From: Yimella sp. cx-51 | Lineage (GTDB): Bacteria; Actinomycetota; Actinomycetes; Actinomycetales; Dermatophilaceae | NCBI RefSeq assembly: GCF_017654605.1 | Contig: NZ_CP072113.1 | Span: 248,001 to 312,000, forward strand | Length of the DNA: 64,000 bases | Direction of reading: 5' to 3' | In this document: piece by piece, positions 51,962 through 62,637 of the stretch | How the letters are laid out: each line of letters begins with the position of its first letter | Numbering within the stretch: the stretch's first letter is position 1 | Program-made: the position numbers and the translations under genes | Notes under the pieces: model-generated | Seen by the model: only the letters and a program-made list of their open reading frames with translations | Told to the model about the DNA's origin: nothing | The model's database searches: none

Positions 51962-53119
51962 ATGAGCATTCCGCGCGCCACTCCGGCTGTGCGGGTGCCG
52001 GACGACCTGCGCCAGAAGGTCGCAGACCTCGCCCGCTTGCACGAGCGATGGGCTGCCACCCGCGTCGTGCCGGAACTCTTACGACCGGAAGTCGCCCGCG
52101 CGTGGGCCCGCCTGGACCCCGAACATGCCCCCGCAAAGTCGCAGCAACTGCTCGCCGGGCCGGAGGTGCGCAGGCGTCGTGAATCCGCACGGGTGCTGGC
52201 CGAGGCCACCGCCAAAGTGCAACAACTCCTGCTCGACACCGCCACCGATTCGTTGAATCAGTTGGTCGTCTGCGACGCCGACGGCGTGGTGCTCTGGGTC
52301 GACGGGGCTCCGGTCGTCCGACGGCAGTCGGAGCAACTGGGTTTCGTGGAGGGTGCTCGCTGGACGGAGGGCGCGGTCGGGGTGAACGCACTCGGAACGG
52401 CGCTGGCCGAGGGGCGCCCGATCCAGTTGTTCGGGCCCGAGCACAGCAATCCCGACCAGCATCGCTGGGTCTGCACCGGCGCGCCGGTGCGCGATCCGGC
52501 AACGACCAAGATCATCGGGGCGATCACGATGTCGGGACCACTGGCCAGCGCGCACCCCCACACGCTGACCCTGGTTGCCAACGCTGTCATCAGCGCTGTG
52601 GAATCGGAACTCGCTGCCCGACATCGGGTTTCGTTGAACGTGTTGGCTGACAAGGCCACGGACGCCGACCTCGTCCTCGACGTCAACGGATGGGTCGCGG
52701 CCGCTCGCTCACGGCATGCGCCGGAGAGGGTCTGGACTCCGCGCGGCTTGACCGAGGGACGGGTGTGGTTGCCGACTCTTGGCATGTTCGAGTGTTCGGC
52801 TCTGCCCGGCGGCTGGTCGCTGCGATCGCTACCGGATGGCCAGATGGCCTCCTTGCACCTGATCACCCACCCGCGCGCGCTGCTCGAGGTGAGCAGTGGC
52901 GCAAGCACGTCGACCTTCTCCCTGACCCCGCAGCATGCGTCCATCGTGCGGGCCCTGGCATTGGCTCCCGATGGACTGAGTGCCGCGCAGTTGCAGGACC
53001 AGCTCGGCCTGGGGAGCGTGGTTTCGATGCGTGCCGAGGTCTCGCGATTGAGACGCTTGCTCGGGGAGCTGCTCGAAAGCCGTCCCTATCGGCTGACCGC
53101 ACCCTGCGCCGTCGACTGA
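51962..53119 (+). CDS. GAF-domain transcriptional regulator (AcoR-like, no AAA+ domain)
   Basis: This 385-residue regulator has an N-terminal GAF domain as in AcoR: LNQLVVCDADGVVLWVDG at about residue 100, then EGAVGVNALGTAL and HRWVCTGAPVRDP. It lacks the sigma-54 AAA+ domain, consistent with actinobacteria lacking sigma-54. The C-terminal third carries a winged-helix-like region (QLQDQLGLGSVVSMRAEVSRLRRLL). It ends 88 bases before the flavin monooxygenase gene, probably its target. ATG 51962 is chosen; the open frame further left is a shadow of upp. Confidence 0.8.
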   Translation: MSIPRATPAVRVPDDLRQKVADLARLHERWAATRVVPELLRPEVARAWARLDPEHAPAKSQQLLAGPEVRRRRESARVLAEATAKVQQLLLDTATDSLNQLVVCDADGVVLWVDGAPVVRRQSEQLGFVEGARWTEGAVGVNALGTALAEGRPIQLFGPEHSNPDQHRWVCTGAPVRDPATTKIIGAITMSGPLASAHPHTLTLVANAVISAVESELAARHRVSLNVLADKATDADLVLDVNGWVAAARSRHAPERVWTPRGLTEGRVWLPTLGMFECSALPGGWSLRSLPDGQMASLHLITHPRALLEVSSGASTSTFSLTPQHASIVRALALAPDGLSAAQLQDQLGLGSVVSMRAEVSRLRRLLGELLESRPYRLTAPCAVD

Positions 53120-53122
53120 CCA

Positions 53123-53140
53123 CTGCAACCTTCTGCAACC
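53123..53140 (+). promoter_or_regulatory. direct repeat in front of the flavin monooxygenase gene
   Basis: CTGCAACC occurs at 53123-53130 and 53133-53140, ten bases apart, that is one helical turn. It is the only repeat in the 88-bp gap between the GAF regulator and its probable target gene, so it may be the regulator site. Confidence 0.35.
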
Positions 53141-53207
53141 CTTCTGTCCCGCGCAGGTCTGCTCCTACCGTCGCGATGTGACCCACATCACTGTCGAAGG
53201 AGCCGCG

Positions 53208-54995
53208 ATGACCGACGAAACCACCACCGCTCAGCACTGGGCGGACGCATTCGAGCAGGCCCTTGCCGGTGATGAACCGGCAGCGGTGGCTGCGTTGTTC
53301 GAGGACGAGAGCTACTGGCGCGATCTTGTCTCTCTGACGTGGAACCTGCACACCGCAGAGGGGCACGAGCAGATCGTCCGGATGCTCGACGCCGCACCTC
53401 AAGGCTTGCGGCCCAGGAAGATTCGCGTGACCGAAGCCAGTGCGGCCGACGGAGTCGTGGAGGCGTGGATCGAGTTCGAGAACGACACTGTCAACGGCAA
53501 GGGCTTGGTGCGGCTGCGCGACGGCAAAGCGTGGACGCTGCTCACCACTGCTCAGGAACTACGTGACCACCCCGAAGCCAAGGGCGCGAGTCGTCCGCGC
53601 GGCGCCGAACACGGCAACCCGAGCCGAACGAAGAACTGGCTGGACGAGCAGAAGGAGCGCCAGGCGCGCTTGGGCTACGAGGACCAGCCGTACGTGCTGA
53701 TCATCGGAGGTGGACAAGGTGGGATCGGCCTGGGTGCGCGGCTGAAGCAACTCGGCGTCCCCACCCTGATTGTCGACAAGTACGCGCGTCCGGGAGATCA
53801 GTGGCGCAGCCGGTATCACTCGCTGTGCCTGCACGACCCCGTCTGGTACGACCACCTGCCCTACCTTCCGTTCCCGGCGAACTGGCCGGTGTTCACGCCC
53901 AAGGACAAGATCGGTGATTGGCTGGAGAGCTACACCAAGATCATGGAGTTGGACTACTGGACCAGCACCGAGTGCCTGTCGGCGCAGTACGACGAGAGCG
54001 CCCAGACCTGGACCGTCAACGTGGTCCGCGACGGCGAGAACGTCACGCTGCACCCCACTCAGCTCGTGCTGGCCACCGGCATGTCGGGCGTCCCGAACAT
54101 GCCGCAGGTGCCGGGCATGGAAACCTTCGCCGGCGAGATCCAGCACTCCTCGCAGCACCCCGGAGGGGACGCCTACACCGGCAAGAAGGTCGTGGTGGTG
54201 GGATCGAACAACTCCGCGCATGACATCTGCGCCGACCTGTGGCGAGCCGGCGCCGACGTGACGATGCTCCAACGCTCGACCACGCACATCGTGAAATCCG
54301 ACTCGCTGATGACCGAGGTGCTCGGCCCGCTCTACTCCGAGGAAGCCGTCGCGAACGGGATCGATCACGACAAGGCTGACCTGATCTTCGCGTCGCTGCC
54401 CTACAAGGTGCTGCCCGGCGTCCAGAAGCAGGCCTTCGACGTCATCCGGGAGAAGGACAAGGAGTTCTACGACGGTCTGGAGAAGGCGGGTTTCATGCTC
54501 GACTTCGGCGACGACGACTCCGGTCTCTTCCTGAAGTACCTGCGGCGCGGATCGGGCTACTACATCGACATCGGCGCCTCCGACCTCGTGGCCAAGGGTG
54601 AGATCAAGCTGATCGCGCCCGCCGTGGTCGAGCGACTCGACGAGACAGGCGTGGTGCTGGACGACGGCCGTCACCTGGACGCGGATCTGATCGTCTTCGC
54701 CACCGGCTACGGATCGATGAACGGATGGGCGGCCAAGCTCATCAGCCAGGAGGTGGCCGACAAGGTGGGGAAGTGCTGGGGCCTCGGCTCCGACACGACC
54801 AAGGACCCCGGCCCGTGGATGGGTGAACTACGCAACATGTGGAAGCCCACCCAGCAGGACAACCTGTGGTTCCACGGCGGCAACCTGCACCAGTCGCGCC
54901 ACTACTCGCGCTACCTGTCGATCCAGTTGAAGGCGCGGTACGAGGGGATCGACACGCCTGTCCACGCACTCCCCGAAACCCACCACCTGTCCTGA
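53208..54995 (+). CDS. FAD-dependent monooxygenase with NTF2-like N-terminal domain
   Basis: The 595-residue protein fuses a SnoaL/NTF2-like domain (about residues 1-125, WADAFEQALAGDEPAAVAAL) to a flavin-containing monooxygenase. The first Rossmann motif is LIIGGGQGGIGLGARL (about 168) and the second VVVVGSNNSAHDICADL (about 332). LIVFATGYGSMNGW lies near the C-terminal end, as in FMO/BVMO-like enzymes. ATG 53208 follows GAAGGAG; GTG 53178 is less likely. The upstream GAF regulator and downstream SDR suggest a small oxidised-metabolite or ketone pathway. Substrate is unknown. Confidence 0.85.
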   Translation: MTDETTTAQHWADAFEQALAGDEPAAVAALFEDESYWRDLVSLTWNLHTAEGHEQIVRMLDAAPQGLRPRKIRVTEASAADGVVEAWIEFENDTVNGKGLVRLRDGKAWTLLTTAQELRDHPEAKGASRPRGAEHGNPSRTKNWLDEQKERQARLGYEDQPYVLIIGGGQGGIGLGARLKQLGVPTLIVDKYARPGDQWRSRYHSLCLHDPVWYDHLPYLPFPANWPVFTPKDKIGDWLESYTKIMELDYWTSTECLSAQYDESAQTWTVNVVRDGENVTLHPTQLVLATGMSGVPNMPQVPGMETFAGEIQHSSQHPGGDAYTGKKVVVVGSNNSAHDICADLWRAGADVTMLQRSTTHIVKSDSLMTEVLGPLYSEEAVANGIDHDKADLIFASLPYKVLPGVQKQAFDVIREKDKEFYDGLEKAGFMLDFGDDDSGLFLKYLRRGSGYYIDIGASDLVAKGEIKLIAPAVVERLDETGVVLDDGRHLDADLIVFATGYGSMNGWAAKLISQEVADKVGKCWGLGSDTTKDPGPWMGELRNMWKPTQQDNLWFHGGNLHQSRHYSRYLSIQLKARYEGIDTPVHALPETHHLS

Positions 54996-55007
54996 AAGAG
55001 GCATCAC

Positions 55008-55785
55008 ATGTCGAATGTTCACATCACCGGAGCGGCTCGCGGTATCGGCAAGGCCATCGCGGTACGACTGGCCGCAGACGGTCACAACCTGCTGGTCTCC
55101 GATCTGCCGTCGATGTCGGACGCACTTGAGCAGACCGCCGAAGAACTGCGCTCCCATGGCACCACCATCGCCACGGCCACCGGCGACGTTTCCAGTCACG
55201 ATGACGTCCGCCGGCTCGTGCGCGCCACAGCGGACGAACTGGGCTCGTTGGATGTCATGGTGGCCAACGCGGGCGGGGATCGCACAGACCAAGGCGCTGC
55301 TGGAGGTCTCGCCGCAGGAGTACGACCGAGTGCACGCGATCAACGGACGCGGCGTCTTCCTCTGCTACACCGAAGCTGCTCGCCAGATGATCGAGCAGGG
55401 CAGCGGCGGCAAGATCATCGGCGCCGCTTCGATCGCTGCGCACAAGGGCTTCCCGCTGCTGGGCGTCTACTGCTCGTCGAAGTTCGCAGTGCGTGCGCTC
55501 ACCCAGGCCGCGGCCCAGGAATGGGCGGAGCACCGCATCACGGTGAACGCCTACTGTCCGGGGATCGTCGACACCACCATGTGGGAGGAGATCGACCGCG
55601 ACTTGGGCGCCATCAACCAGGTGGGCAAGGGGGAGTCGATGAAGGCCATGGCCGAAGGCATCGCGCTCGGGCGGGTGTCGGTCGGTTCCGACGTCGCAGG
55701 GCTCGTCTCTTACCTCGCTGGGCCGGACTCCGACTACATGACCGGTCAGTCGGTGCTCATCGACGGCGGAATGGTCTTCAACTGA
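55008..55785 (+). pseudogene. SDR-family acetoin/diacetyl reductase-like gene with a frameshift
   Basis: The N-terminal part (TGAARGIGKAIAVRLAADGH) starts at ATG 55008. After VANAG an extra base in a G-rich run near 55270-55279 breaks the frame. From there another frame carries the rest: INGRGVFLCYTEAARQM, the catalytic Tyr-Lys YCSSK and ITVNAYCPGIVDTTMW to a stop at 55785. Joined, about 258 residues give a complete short-chain dehydrogenase, close to acetoin reductases. The single extra G could be a sequencing error in a homopolymer. It follows the monooxygenase gene by 12 bases. Confidence 0.8.
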
Positions 55786-55807
55786 GCAGCATCCAGGTCG
55801 ACAAACC

Positions 55808-55840
55808 GAGCGCCCCTCCGGATCAACCGGAGGGGCGCTC
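55808..55840. terminator. bidirectional terminator between SDR and mmsB
   Basis: A perfect 14-bp stem (55808-55821 with 55827-55840) has a five-base loop, between the convergent SDR gene and the transporter permease gene. Confidence 0.85.
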
Positions 55841-55864
55841 GAGCGATAGCGATACGGACGAGAC

Positions 55865-57126
55865 TCAGCTGGCCGCGCGGCGCTTGTTGATGAGGTCGAA
55901 GGCGACTGCCGCGAGCAGCACCAGACCCTTGATGGCCTGCTGCCACGCGGGGTCGACCGCCATGATCGACAGACCCATGTTGAGCACACCCATGATGAGT
56001 GCACCGATGATCGCGCCCGACACCTTGCCGACACCACCGGTGACGGCGGTGCCACCGATGAAGCAGGCCGCGATGGCGTCGAGCTCGTAGTTGGTACCGG
56101 CCGCTGCCACACCGGCGCCGGCGCGGGAGGTGGTGACGGCTGCGGCGACCGCGGCCAGCACGCCCATGTTGACGAAGATCCAGAAGTTGACCTTCTTGAC
56201 GTTCACACCGGAGAGCACGGCGGCGTGGACGTTGCCACCGATCGCGTAGATGTGACGACCGAAGATCGTGCGTCCCATCAGGAAGGTGTACGCCGCGATG
56301 AGCGCACCCACGATGATCAGCACGTACGGCGTACCGATCGCACTGCGCGCGAGCACCCAGGTGAAGAAGAGCAGCATCGCGGAGATGATGACCATCTTGG
56401 CGACGAACGCACCGAAGGGCTCGACCATCAGCTCGTGCTTGTGCAGCGTTGCGCGGGTGCGCAGCTGGCTGATGATGAAGCCGGCCACGGCGAGCAGACC
56501 GAGCACGAGGGTGAAGACGTCCAGCTCACCGGCGTAACCCAGCCAGCCCAGAATGCCGCCGTTGGAGATCTGCTGGAAGCCGTCGGGCAGACCGCCGATG
56601 GTCTGGCCGATGATGACGATCGTAAGACCGCGGAAGATGAGCATGCCGGCCAGCGTCACGATGAACGCCGGGACGCCGATGTAGGCCACCCAGAAGCCCT
56701 GCCACGCACCGATGAGGGCGCCGAGGCCGATGCCGAACAGCACGGCCAGCACCCAGGGCAGGTTCCACTCCATCATGGCGATCGCCATGACACCGCCGAT
56801 GAAGGCGACCACCGATCCGACCGAGAGGTCGATGTGGCCGGCGACGATCACCATCACCATGCCGATGGCCAGGATCATCACGTAGGCGTTCTGCTGGATG
56901 AGGCTCGACACGTTGTCGGGCTGCAGCAGCTTGCCGTCGGTGAGCACCTCGAACAGCAGGATGATCGCAACGAGCGCGCCGAGGATGCCGTACTCGCGCA
57001 GGTTGCCCTTCTTGACCCGGTCGGCAGCAGATGCGCCGTCGCCGGGCTCCTTGCCCGGGGTGAGCAGTTCTTCGTTGAGGCCGACGCCGGAGGAGTCAGC
57101 TGATCCGGCCGGTACAGGGGTCTCGG

Positions 57127-57130
<4 letters not shown>
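55865..57130 (-). CDS. mmsB: monosaccharide ABC transporter permease, MmsB/XylH type
   Basis: This 421-residue permease of the BPD_transp_2 family has about ten helices after a charged N terminus of 45 residues. [20 protein letters not shown] is the family signature, and the later [24 protein letters not shown] is also typical. It overlaps the ATPase gene by four bases (ATGA). Together with ChvE-like binding protein and MmsA it makes a sugar importer; the adjacent xylA, xylB and ROK repressor suggest xylose as main substrate. Length matches the family. Confidence 0.92.
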
Positions 57131-58695
<1,565 letters not shown>

Positions 58696-58724
58696 TGCTG
58701 GCCCTTTCTTCCTGCGATACGAAA

Positions 58725-58766
58725 CGATCCCGTGAGACTGCCCAGAAGCGATGTCTCACGGGATCG
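58725..58766 (-). terminator. hairpin between binding-protein and ATPase genes (partial terminator)
   Basis: A perfect 14-bp stem (58725-58738 with 58753-58766) with a 14-base loop lies just past the chvE stop codon and before mmsA. A short T run follows on the minus strand. Such hairpins raise binding-protein output over the rest of the operon. Confidence 0.7.
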
Positions 58767-58774
58767 AATCTCGA

Positions 58775-59911
58775 TCACATGCCCAGTTCGGAGGCCTTGT
58801 AGAAGCCCGAGTCGACCAACTTGGTCTTGATGTCGTCCTTGGTGACGACGACCGGCGCCAGCAGGTAGGTCGGGACGACCTTGGTGCCGTTGTCGTAGGT
58901 CTTCTCGTCGTTGACGTCGACCTTGCCGCCGGAGGCGATCTGGTCGACCATCTTGGCGACCTGGTCACCCAGCGCGCGGGTGTCCTTCCAGACCGTCATC
59001 GACTGCTTGCCGGCCTGGATGTTCTTGACGTTGGCCAGGTCGGCGTCCTGACCGGTCAGCACCGGGTAGTCGGCGCCGGCCTTGTAACCGGCGGCGGCCA
59101 GGGCCTGGGCGATGCCCAGCGCCAGCGAGTCGTTGGGCGACAGGACGACGTTGACCTTCTTGCCACCGGTGTAGAAGGAGTTGAGACGGTTCTGCATCTC
59201 GGTCTGGGCGGCGTCGGAGGTCCAGCCCTGGATACCGATCGACTTCCAGTCATCGTTGTTCTTGGGCGCCTTGCCCGACGGGACGGTGATCTGACCCGAC
59301 TTCACCAGCGGGCTGAGGACGTCCCACGCACCGGAGAAGAAGAACTTGGCGTTGTTGTCGTCCGGAGAACCGGCGAAGGGCTCGAGGTTGACCTTGTTGG
59401 TGCCGATCTTGTCCTTGATGAAGTTGCCCTGGAGCTGGCCGACCTTGTAGTTGTCGAAGGTGGCGTAGTAGTCGACGTTCTTGCTGCCGTTGATCAGGCG
59501 GTCGTACGCGATGACCTTGACGCCCTTGGTGGCGGCGGTCTGCAGCACCGGGGTGAGCGCGGTGCCGTCGATCGCGGCGATCACCACGATCTTGGCGCCC
59601 TGGTTGATCATGTTCTGGATCTGGCTGCTCTGCTGGTCAGTCTTGTTGTCGGCGTACTGCAGGCTGGTCTTGGTGTAGCCCAGCGACTTCAGCTTGTCCT
59701 GCAGGTGGGCGCCGTCGCGGTTCCACCGCTCCAGGCTCTTGGTCGGCATCGAGATGCCGATGAGCGAGCTCTTGTCGAACTTGGCTGCGGCGCCCGAGGC
59801 GCCCGAGCTGCTCTCCGAACCGCCGTCGCGGCTGCTGTTGCACGCAGCGGTGCTGAACATGAGGGCAGTCACGCCCACCGCGGCAACCGCCGTGGTCAAC
59901 TTCCGGGTCAT
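58775..59911 (-). CDS. chvE: multiple-sugar binding lipoprotein, ChvE/XylF type
   Basis: The 378-residue substrate-binding protein has a lipoprotein signal: a basic start MTRKLTTAVAAVG, then a lipobox TAAC with Cys at about residue 22, and a Ser/Gly-rich linker. The domain begins LIGISMPTKSLERWNRDG and has the ChvE-like LTGQDADLANVKNIQAGKQ in its last third. ATG 59911 has AAAGGGA close upstream; ATG 59926 is possible. It feeds the MmsAB importer. Xylose is inferred from the neighbouring xylAB and shared operator; related proteins also take glucose or galactose. Confidence 0.92.
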   Translation of the reverse strand: MTRKLTTAVAAVGVTALMFSTAACNSSRDGGSESSSGASGAAAKFDKSSLIGISMPTKSLERWNRDGAHLQDKLKSLGYTKTSLQYADNKTDQQSSQIQNMINQGAKIVVIAAIDGTALTPVLQTAATKGVKVIAYDRLINGSKNVDYYATFDNYKVGQLQGNFIKDKIGTNKVNLEPFAGSPDDNNAKFFFSGAWDVLSPLVKSGQITVPSGKAPKNNDDWKSIGIQGWTSDAAQTEMQNRLNSFYTGGKKVNVVLSPNDSLALGIAQALAAAGYKAGADYPVLTGQDADLANVKNIQAGKQSMTVWKDTRALGDQVAKMVDQIASGGKVDVNDEKTYDNGTKVVPTYLLAPVVVTKDDIKTKLVDSGFYKASELGM

Positions 59912-59968
59912 CTTGGTCCCTTTCATGGGGTGCTGCCGTCGTGCAGCGAGTCGTAGGCTCAACCGCCT

Positions 59969-59991
59969 ATTTGTTGCGCCGGTAAACATAT
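59969..59991 (-). promoter_or_regulatory. XylR operator candidate upstream of chvE
   Basis: On the minus strand ATATGTTTACCGG is followed by CAACAAAT two bases later. The 23-bp element differs at only three positions from that before xylA (61334-61356). It lies 58 bases upstream of the chvE start. The ROK regulator between the two promoters is the obvious binder. Confidence 0.7.
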
Positions 59992-60056
59992 TGTGTGGTC
60001 GCGGTCACGCGCAACGGGTTTCGGAAAACTCGCAGATAACGATTCGGCCACCGAGT

Positions 60057-61307
60057 TCAGGCGCCGTTGCCGACCCACGCGATCGGGTCGGCGATCACCT
60101 GGTCGAGCACCAGGCGTGCGGCCCCGATCACCGACGCGCGCCGACCCAGTTGGCCGGCCTCCACCTGCAGCGGTGTCCAGCGTGCTGCCATCACCCTGGA
60201 GAAGAGCTCGCGCTCGATGTCGCGGCGCAGGTAGGGGTGCAACTGCTCAAGGAAGCCGCCCAGCACGGCGCGGTCGACGTCCATCAGATTGATCGCATTC
60301 GCCAGCGCCAGTCCGAGCATCTGGCCAGCGGTGCGCACCGCGTCCAGGGCTACCTTGTCGCTGGTTTCCAGTGCTCGCAGGAGTGCGGAGATGTCGTCGT
60401 CGAGGGCGAGGCCCGCGCCCCGGAAGAGGGCATCGCGTCCGGCGTACTGCTCCAGGCAGCCGCGTGCGCCACACGAGCAGGGTGGGCCCGAGGGGTCGAC
60501 GCACATGTGCCCGATCTCGCCGCTCCAGCCGTGCTGGCCCTCCAGCAAACGGCCCTGGACGACCATCGCGCCACCGATGCCGACCTCGCCGGCGAGGTAG
60601 ATGAAGTTCTGGCCGGTGGTGGGATTGCCGCGTACTTTCGCCCGCGCCCACGACTCCGCGAGAGCACTCACATCGGCGTCATTGCCGAGCACGCAGACCG
60701 TATCTGCCCAGGTCGGGTGGCTGCGCACGAGGTGGAAGAGGTCGACTGATTCCCAGTGCAGGTTGGGGGCGAAGCGGATCTCGCCGCTGCCCCGACGGGT
60801 GAGTCCGGGCACCGAGAAGCCCGCGCCCAGGATGGTCGCGCCCTTGCTGCGCATGCTCTCCACGATGGGCGTGGCCAGGGCGTGCACGGCCTCGACGACC
60901 TCGGCCGGATCGCTGTGGCGGTAGTTGCCGTACTCGGTCTCGCGGGCGATCTGCCGCCCGCCGATGTCAGTGACTCCGACGGTCACCTGGTCGACCTGCA
61001 TCTCCACGCCGATGGCCACGACCCGGGCGGTCGTGGCGGTCAGCGGTACGCCCGGCCGGCCGGCGCCCTTGACGATCACGGGCTCGAGTTCTTCGACGAA
61101 TCCGGCCTCGATGAAGGTGTCGACCAACCCGGAGATCGTGGCGCGGGTGAGACCCAACTGCGCGGCCAGTTGGGCGCGAGTGACCGGTTTCGGGGCCTCG
61201 AGGATCGCACGCAGTACGAGCGACAGGTTGTGTTCGCGCAGGGACGCCTGACGCGCGGCGGCGGGCGTGCGGCGTCCCATCGGGACGACCTGGACAGTTC
61301 GTGACAC
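60057..61307 (-). CDS. xylR: ROK-family transcriptional regulator (XylR-like)
   Basis: This 416-residue regulator has an N-terminal winged helix (about residues 25-80, [12 protein letters not shown]-type with [16 protein letters not shown]) joined to a ROK sugar-kinase-like domain. The zinc motif [14 protein letters not shown] lies at about residue 265 and GEIGHMCVD precedes it. It has no clear catalytic Asp context for kinase activity, consistent with a repressor. Encoded between chvE and xylA, divergent from xylA, it most likely represses the transporter and xylAB in the absence of xylose. Confidence 0.9.
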   Translation of the reverse strand: MSRTVQVVPMGRRTPAAARQASLREHNLSLVLRAILEAPKPVTRAQLAAQLGLTRATISGLVDTFIEAGFVEELEPVIVKGAGRPGVPLTATTARVVAIGVEMQVDQVTVGVTDIGGRQIARETEYGNYRHSDPAEVVEAVHALATPIVESMRSKGATILGAGFSVPGLTRRGSGEIRFAPNLHWESVDLFHLVRSHPTWADTVCVLGNDADVSALAESWARAKVRGNPTTGQNFIYLAGEVGIGGAMVVQGRLLEGQHGWSGEIGHMCVDPSGPPCSCGARGCLEQYAGRDALFRGAGLALDDDISALLRALETSDKVALDAVRTAGQMLGLALANAINLMDVDRAVLGGFLEQLHPYLRRDIERELFSRVMAARWTPLQVEAGQLGRRASVIGAARLVLDQVIADPIAWVGNGA

Positions 61308-61333
61308 CTCTTGACCCCTCTCTTCAACGAGCC

Positions 61334-61356
61334 ATATGTTTAGCGGAACAACAAAT
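61334..61356 (+). promoter_or_regulatory. XylR operator candidate upstream of xylA
   Basis: ATATGTTTAGCGGAACAACA is the first 20 bases of a 23-bp element nearly identical, in the same orientation to transcription, to the one before chvE (59969-59991). It lies 23 bases before the xylA start codon and 27 bases from the divergent regulator start, so it could control both. Confidence 0.7.
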
Positions 61357-61378
61357 TAGCGCATGGATGGAGCCCCGC

Positions 61379-62566
61379 ATGGTCAGTAAGCCAACTCGTG
61401 ATGACAAGTTCTCCTTCGGGCTGTGGACCGTGGGCTGGGAGGCTCGTGACCAGTTCGGTGACGCTACCCGTCCGCACCTCGACCCGATCGAGGCGTCCCG
61501 CAAGCTCGCCGACCTCGGCGCCTACGGCGTGACCTTCCACGACGACGACCTCGTGCCCTTCGGCAGCAGCGACACCGAGCGCGAGCGCATCATCGGCGAC
61601 TTCAAGAAGATGCTGGACGAGACGGGCCTGGTGGTGCCGATGGTGACTACCAACACCTTCAGCCACCCGATCTTCAAGGACGGCGCCTTCACCAGCAACG
61701 ACCGCCAGGTGCGCCGTTACGGCCTGCGCAAGGTCATCCGCCAGGTTGACCTTGCCGCCGAGCTCGGCGCCAATGTCTTCGTCATGTGGGGCGGCCGCGA
61801 GGGTGCGGAGTACGACGGTTCGAAGGACATCAACGCAGCCCTCGACCGCTACGCCGAGGGCATCGACACCGTGGCCGCCTACATCAAGGACAAGGGCTAC
61901 GACCTGCGCATCGCGATCGAGCCCAAGCCCAACGAGCCCCGCGGCGACATCCTCCTACCGACGGTAGGCCACGCGCTCGGCTTCATCGCCAAGCTCGAGA
62001 ACGGCGACATCGTCGGCCTCAACCCCGAGACGGGCCACGAGCAGATGGCTGGCCTGAACTACACCTCCGGCATCGCGCAGGCGCTCTGGCAGGAGAAGCT
62101 CTTCCACATCGACCTCAACGGTCAGCGCTCGATCAAGTACGACCAAGACCTCGTCTTCGGTCACGGCGACCTGCTCTCGGCCTTCTTCACCGTCGACCTG
62201 GTGGAGAACGGCTTCCCCAACGGCGGACCGAAGTACGACGGTCCTCGTCACTTCGACTACAAGCCTTCGCGCACCGAGGGTGTCGACGGTGTGTGGGAGT
62301 CGGCCGAGGCCAACATGGCCACCTACCTGCTGCTCAAGGAGCGCGCCGTTGCCTACCGCGCCGACCCCGAGGTGCAGGCCGCGTGGGAAGCCAGCGGCAT
62401 TCGCGAACTCGCACAGCCGACCCTTGGTGAGGGAGAGACGCTGGACGACCTGCTGGCCGACCTGTCGGTCTTCGAGGACGCCGACGCCGACGCTCTCGGC
62501 GAGCGTCACTACGCGTTTGTGAAGCTCAACCAGTTGGCCGTCGAGCACGCTCTCGGCGCACGCTGA
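61379..62566 (+). CDS. xylA: xylose isomerase
   Basis: XylA turns D-xylose into D-xylulose. The 395-residue protein is of the class I (Actinoplanes/Streptomyces) size. Active-site features are visible: the catalytic His in [12 protein letters not shown] (about residue 54), [10 protein letters not shown] (about 137), the metal ligand Glu in [12 protein letters not shown] (about 181) and [12 protein letters not shown] (about 215). I chose ATG 61379 because GGAG lies six bases upstream and the N terminus ([19 protein letters not shown]) matches the family; the longer frame is unsupported. It is followed by xylB 71 bases later. Confidence 0.95.
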   Translation: MVSKPTRDDKFSFGLWTVGWEARDQFGDATRPHLDPIEASRKLADLGAYGVTFHDDDLVPFGSSDTERERIIGDFKKMLDETGLVVPMVTTNTFSHPIFKDGAFTSNDRQVRRYGLRKVIRQVDLAAELGANVFVMWGGREGAEYDGSKDINAALDRYAEGIDTVAAYIKDKGYDLRIAIEPKPNEPRGDILLPTVGHALGFIAKLENGDIVGLNPETGHEQMAGLNYTSGIAQALWQEKLFHIDLNGQRSIKYDQDLVFGHGDLLSAFFTVDLVENGFPNGGPKYDGPRHFDYKPSRTEGVDGVWESAEANMATYLLLKERAVAYRADPEVQAAWEASGIRELAQPTLGEGETLDDLLADLSVFEDADADALGERHYAFVKLNQLAVEHALGAR

Positions 62567-62637
62567 TCCACCTGCCGCGTCGGCCGCGCTCACGGGCGCG
62601 GTCGACGCGAATCTCATTCGTGCACTAAGGAGTTCGC

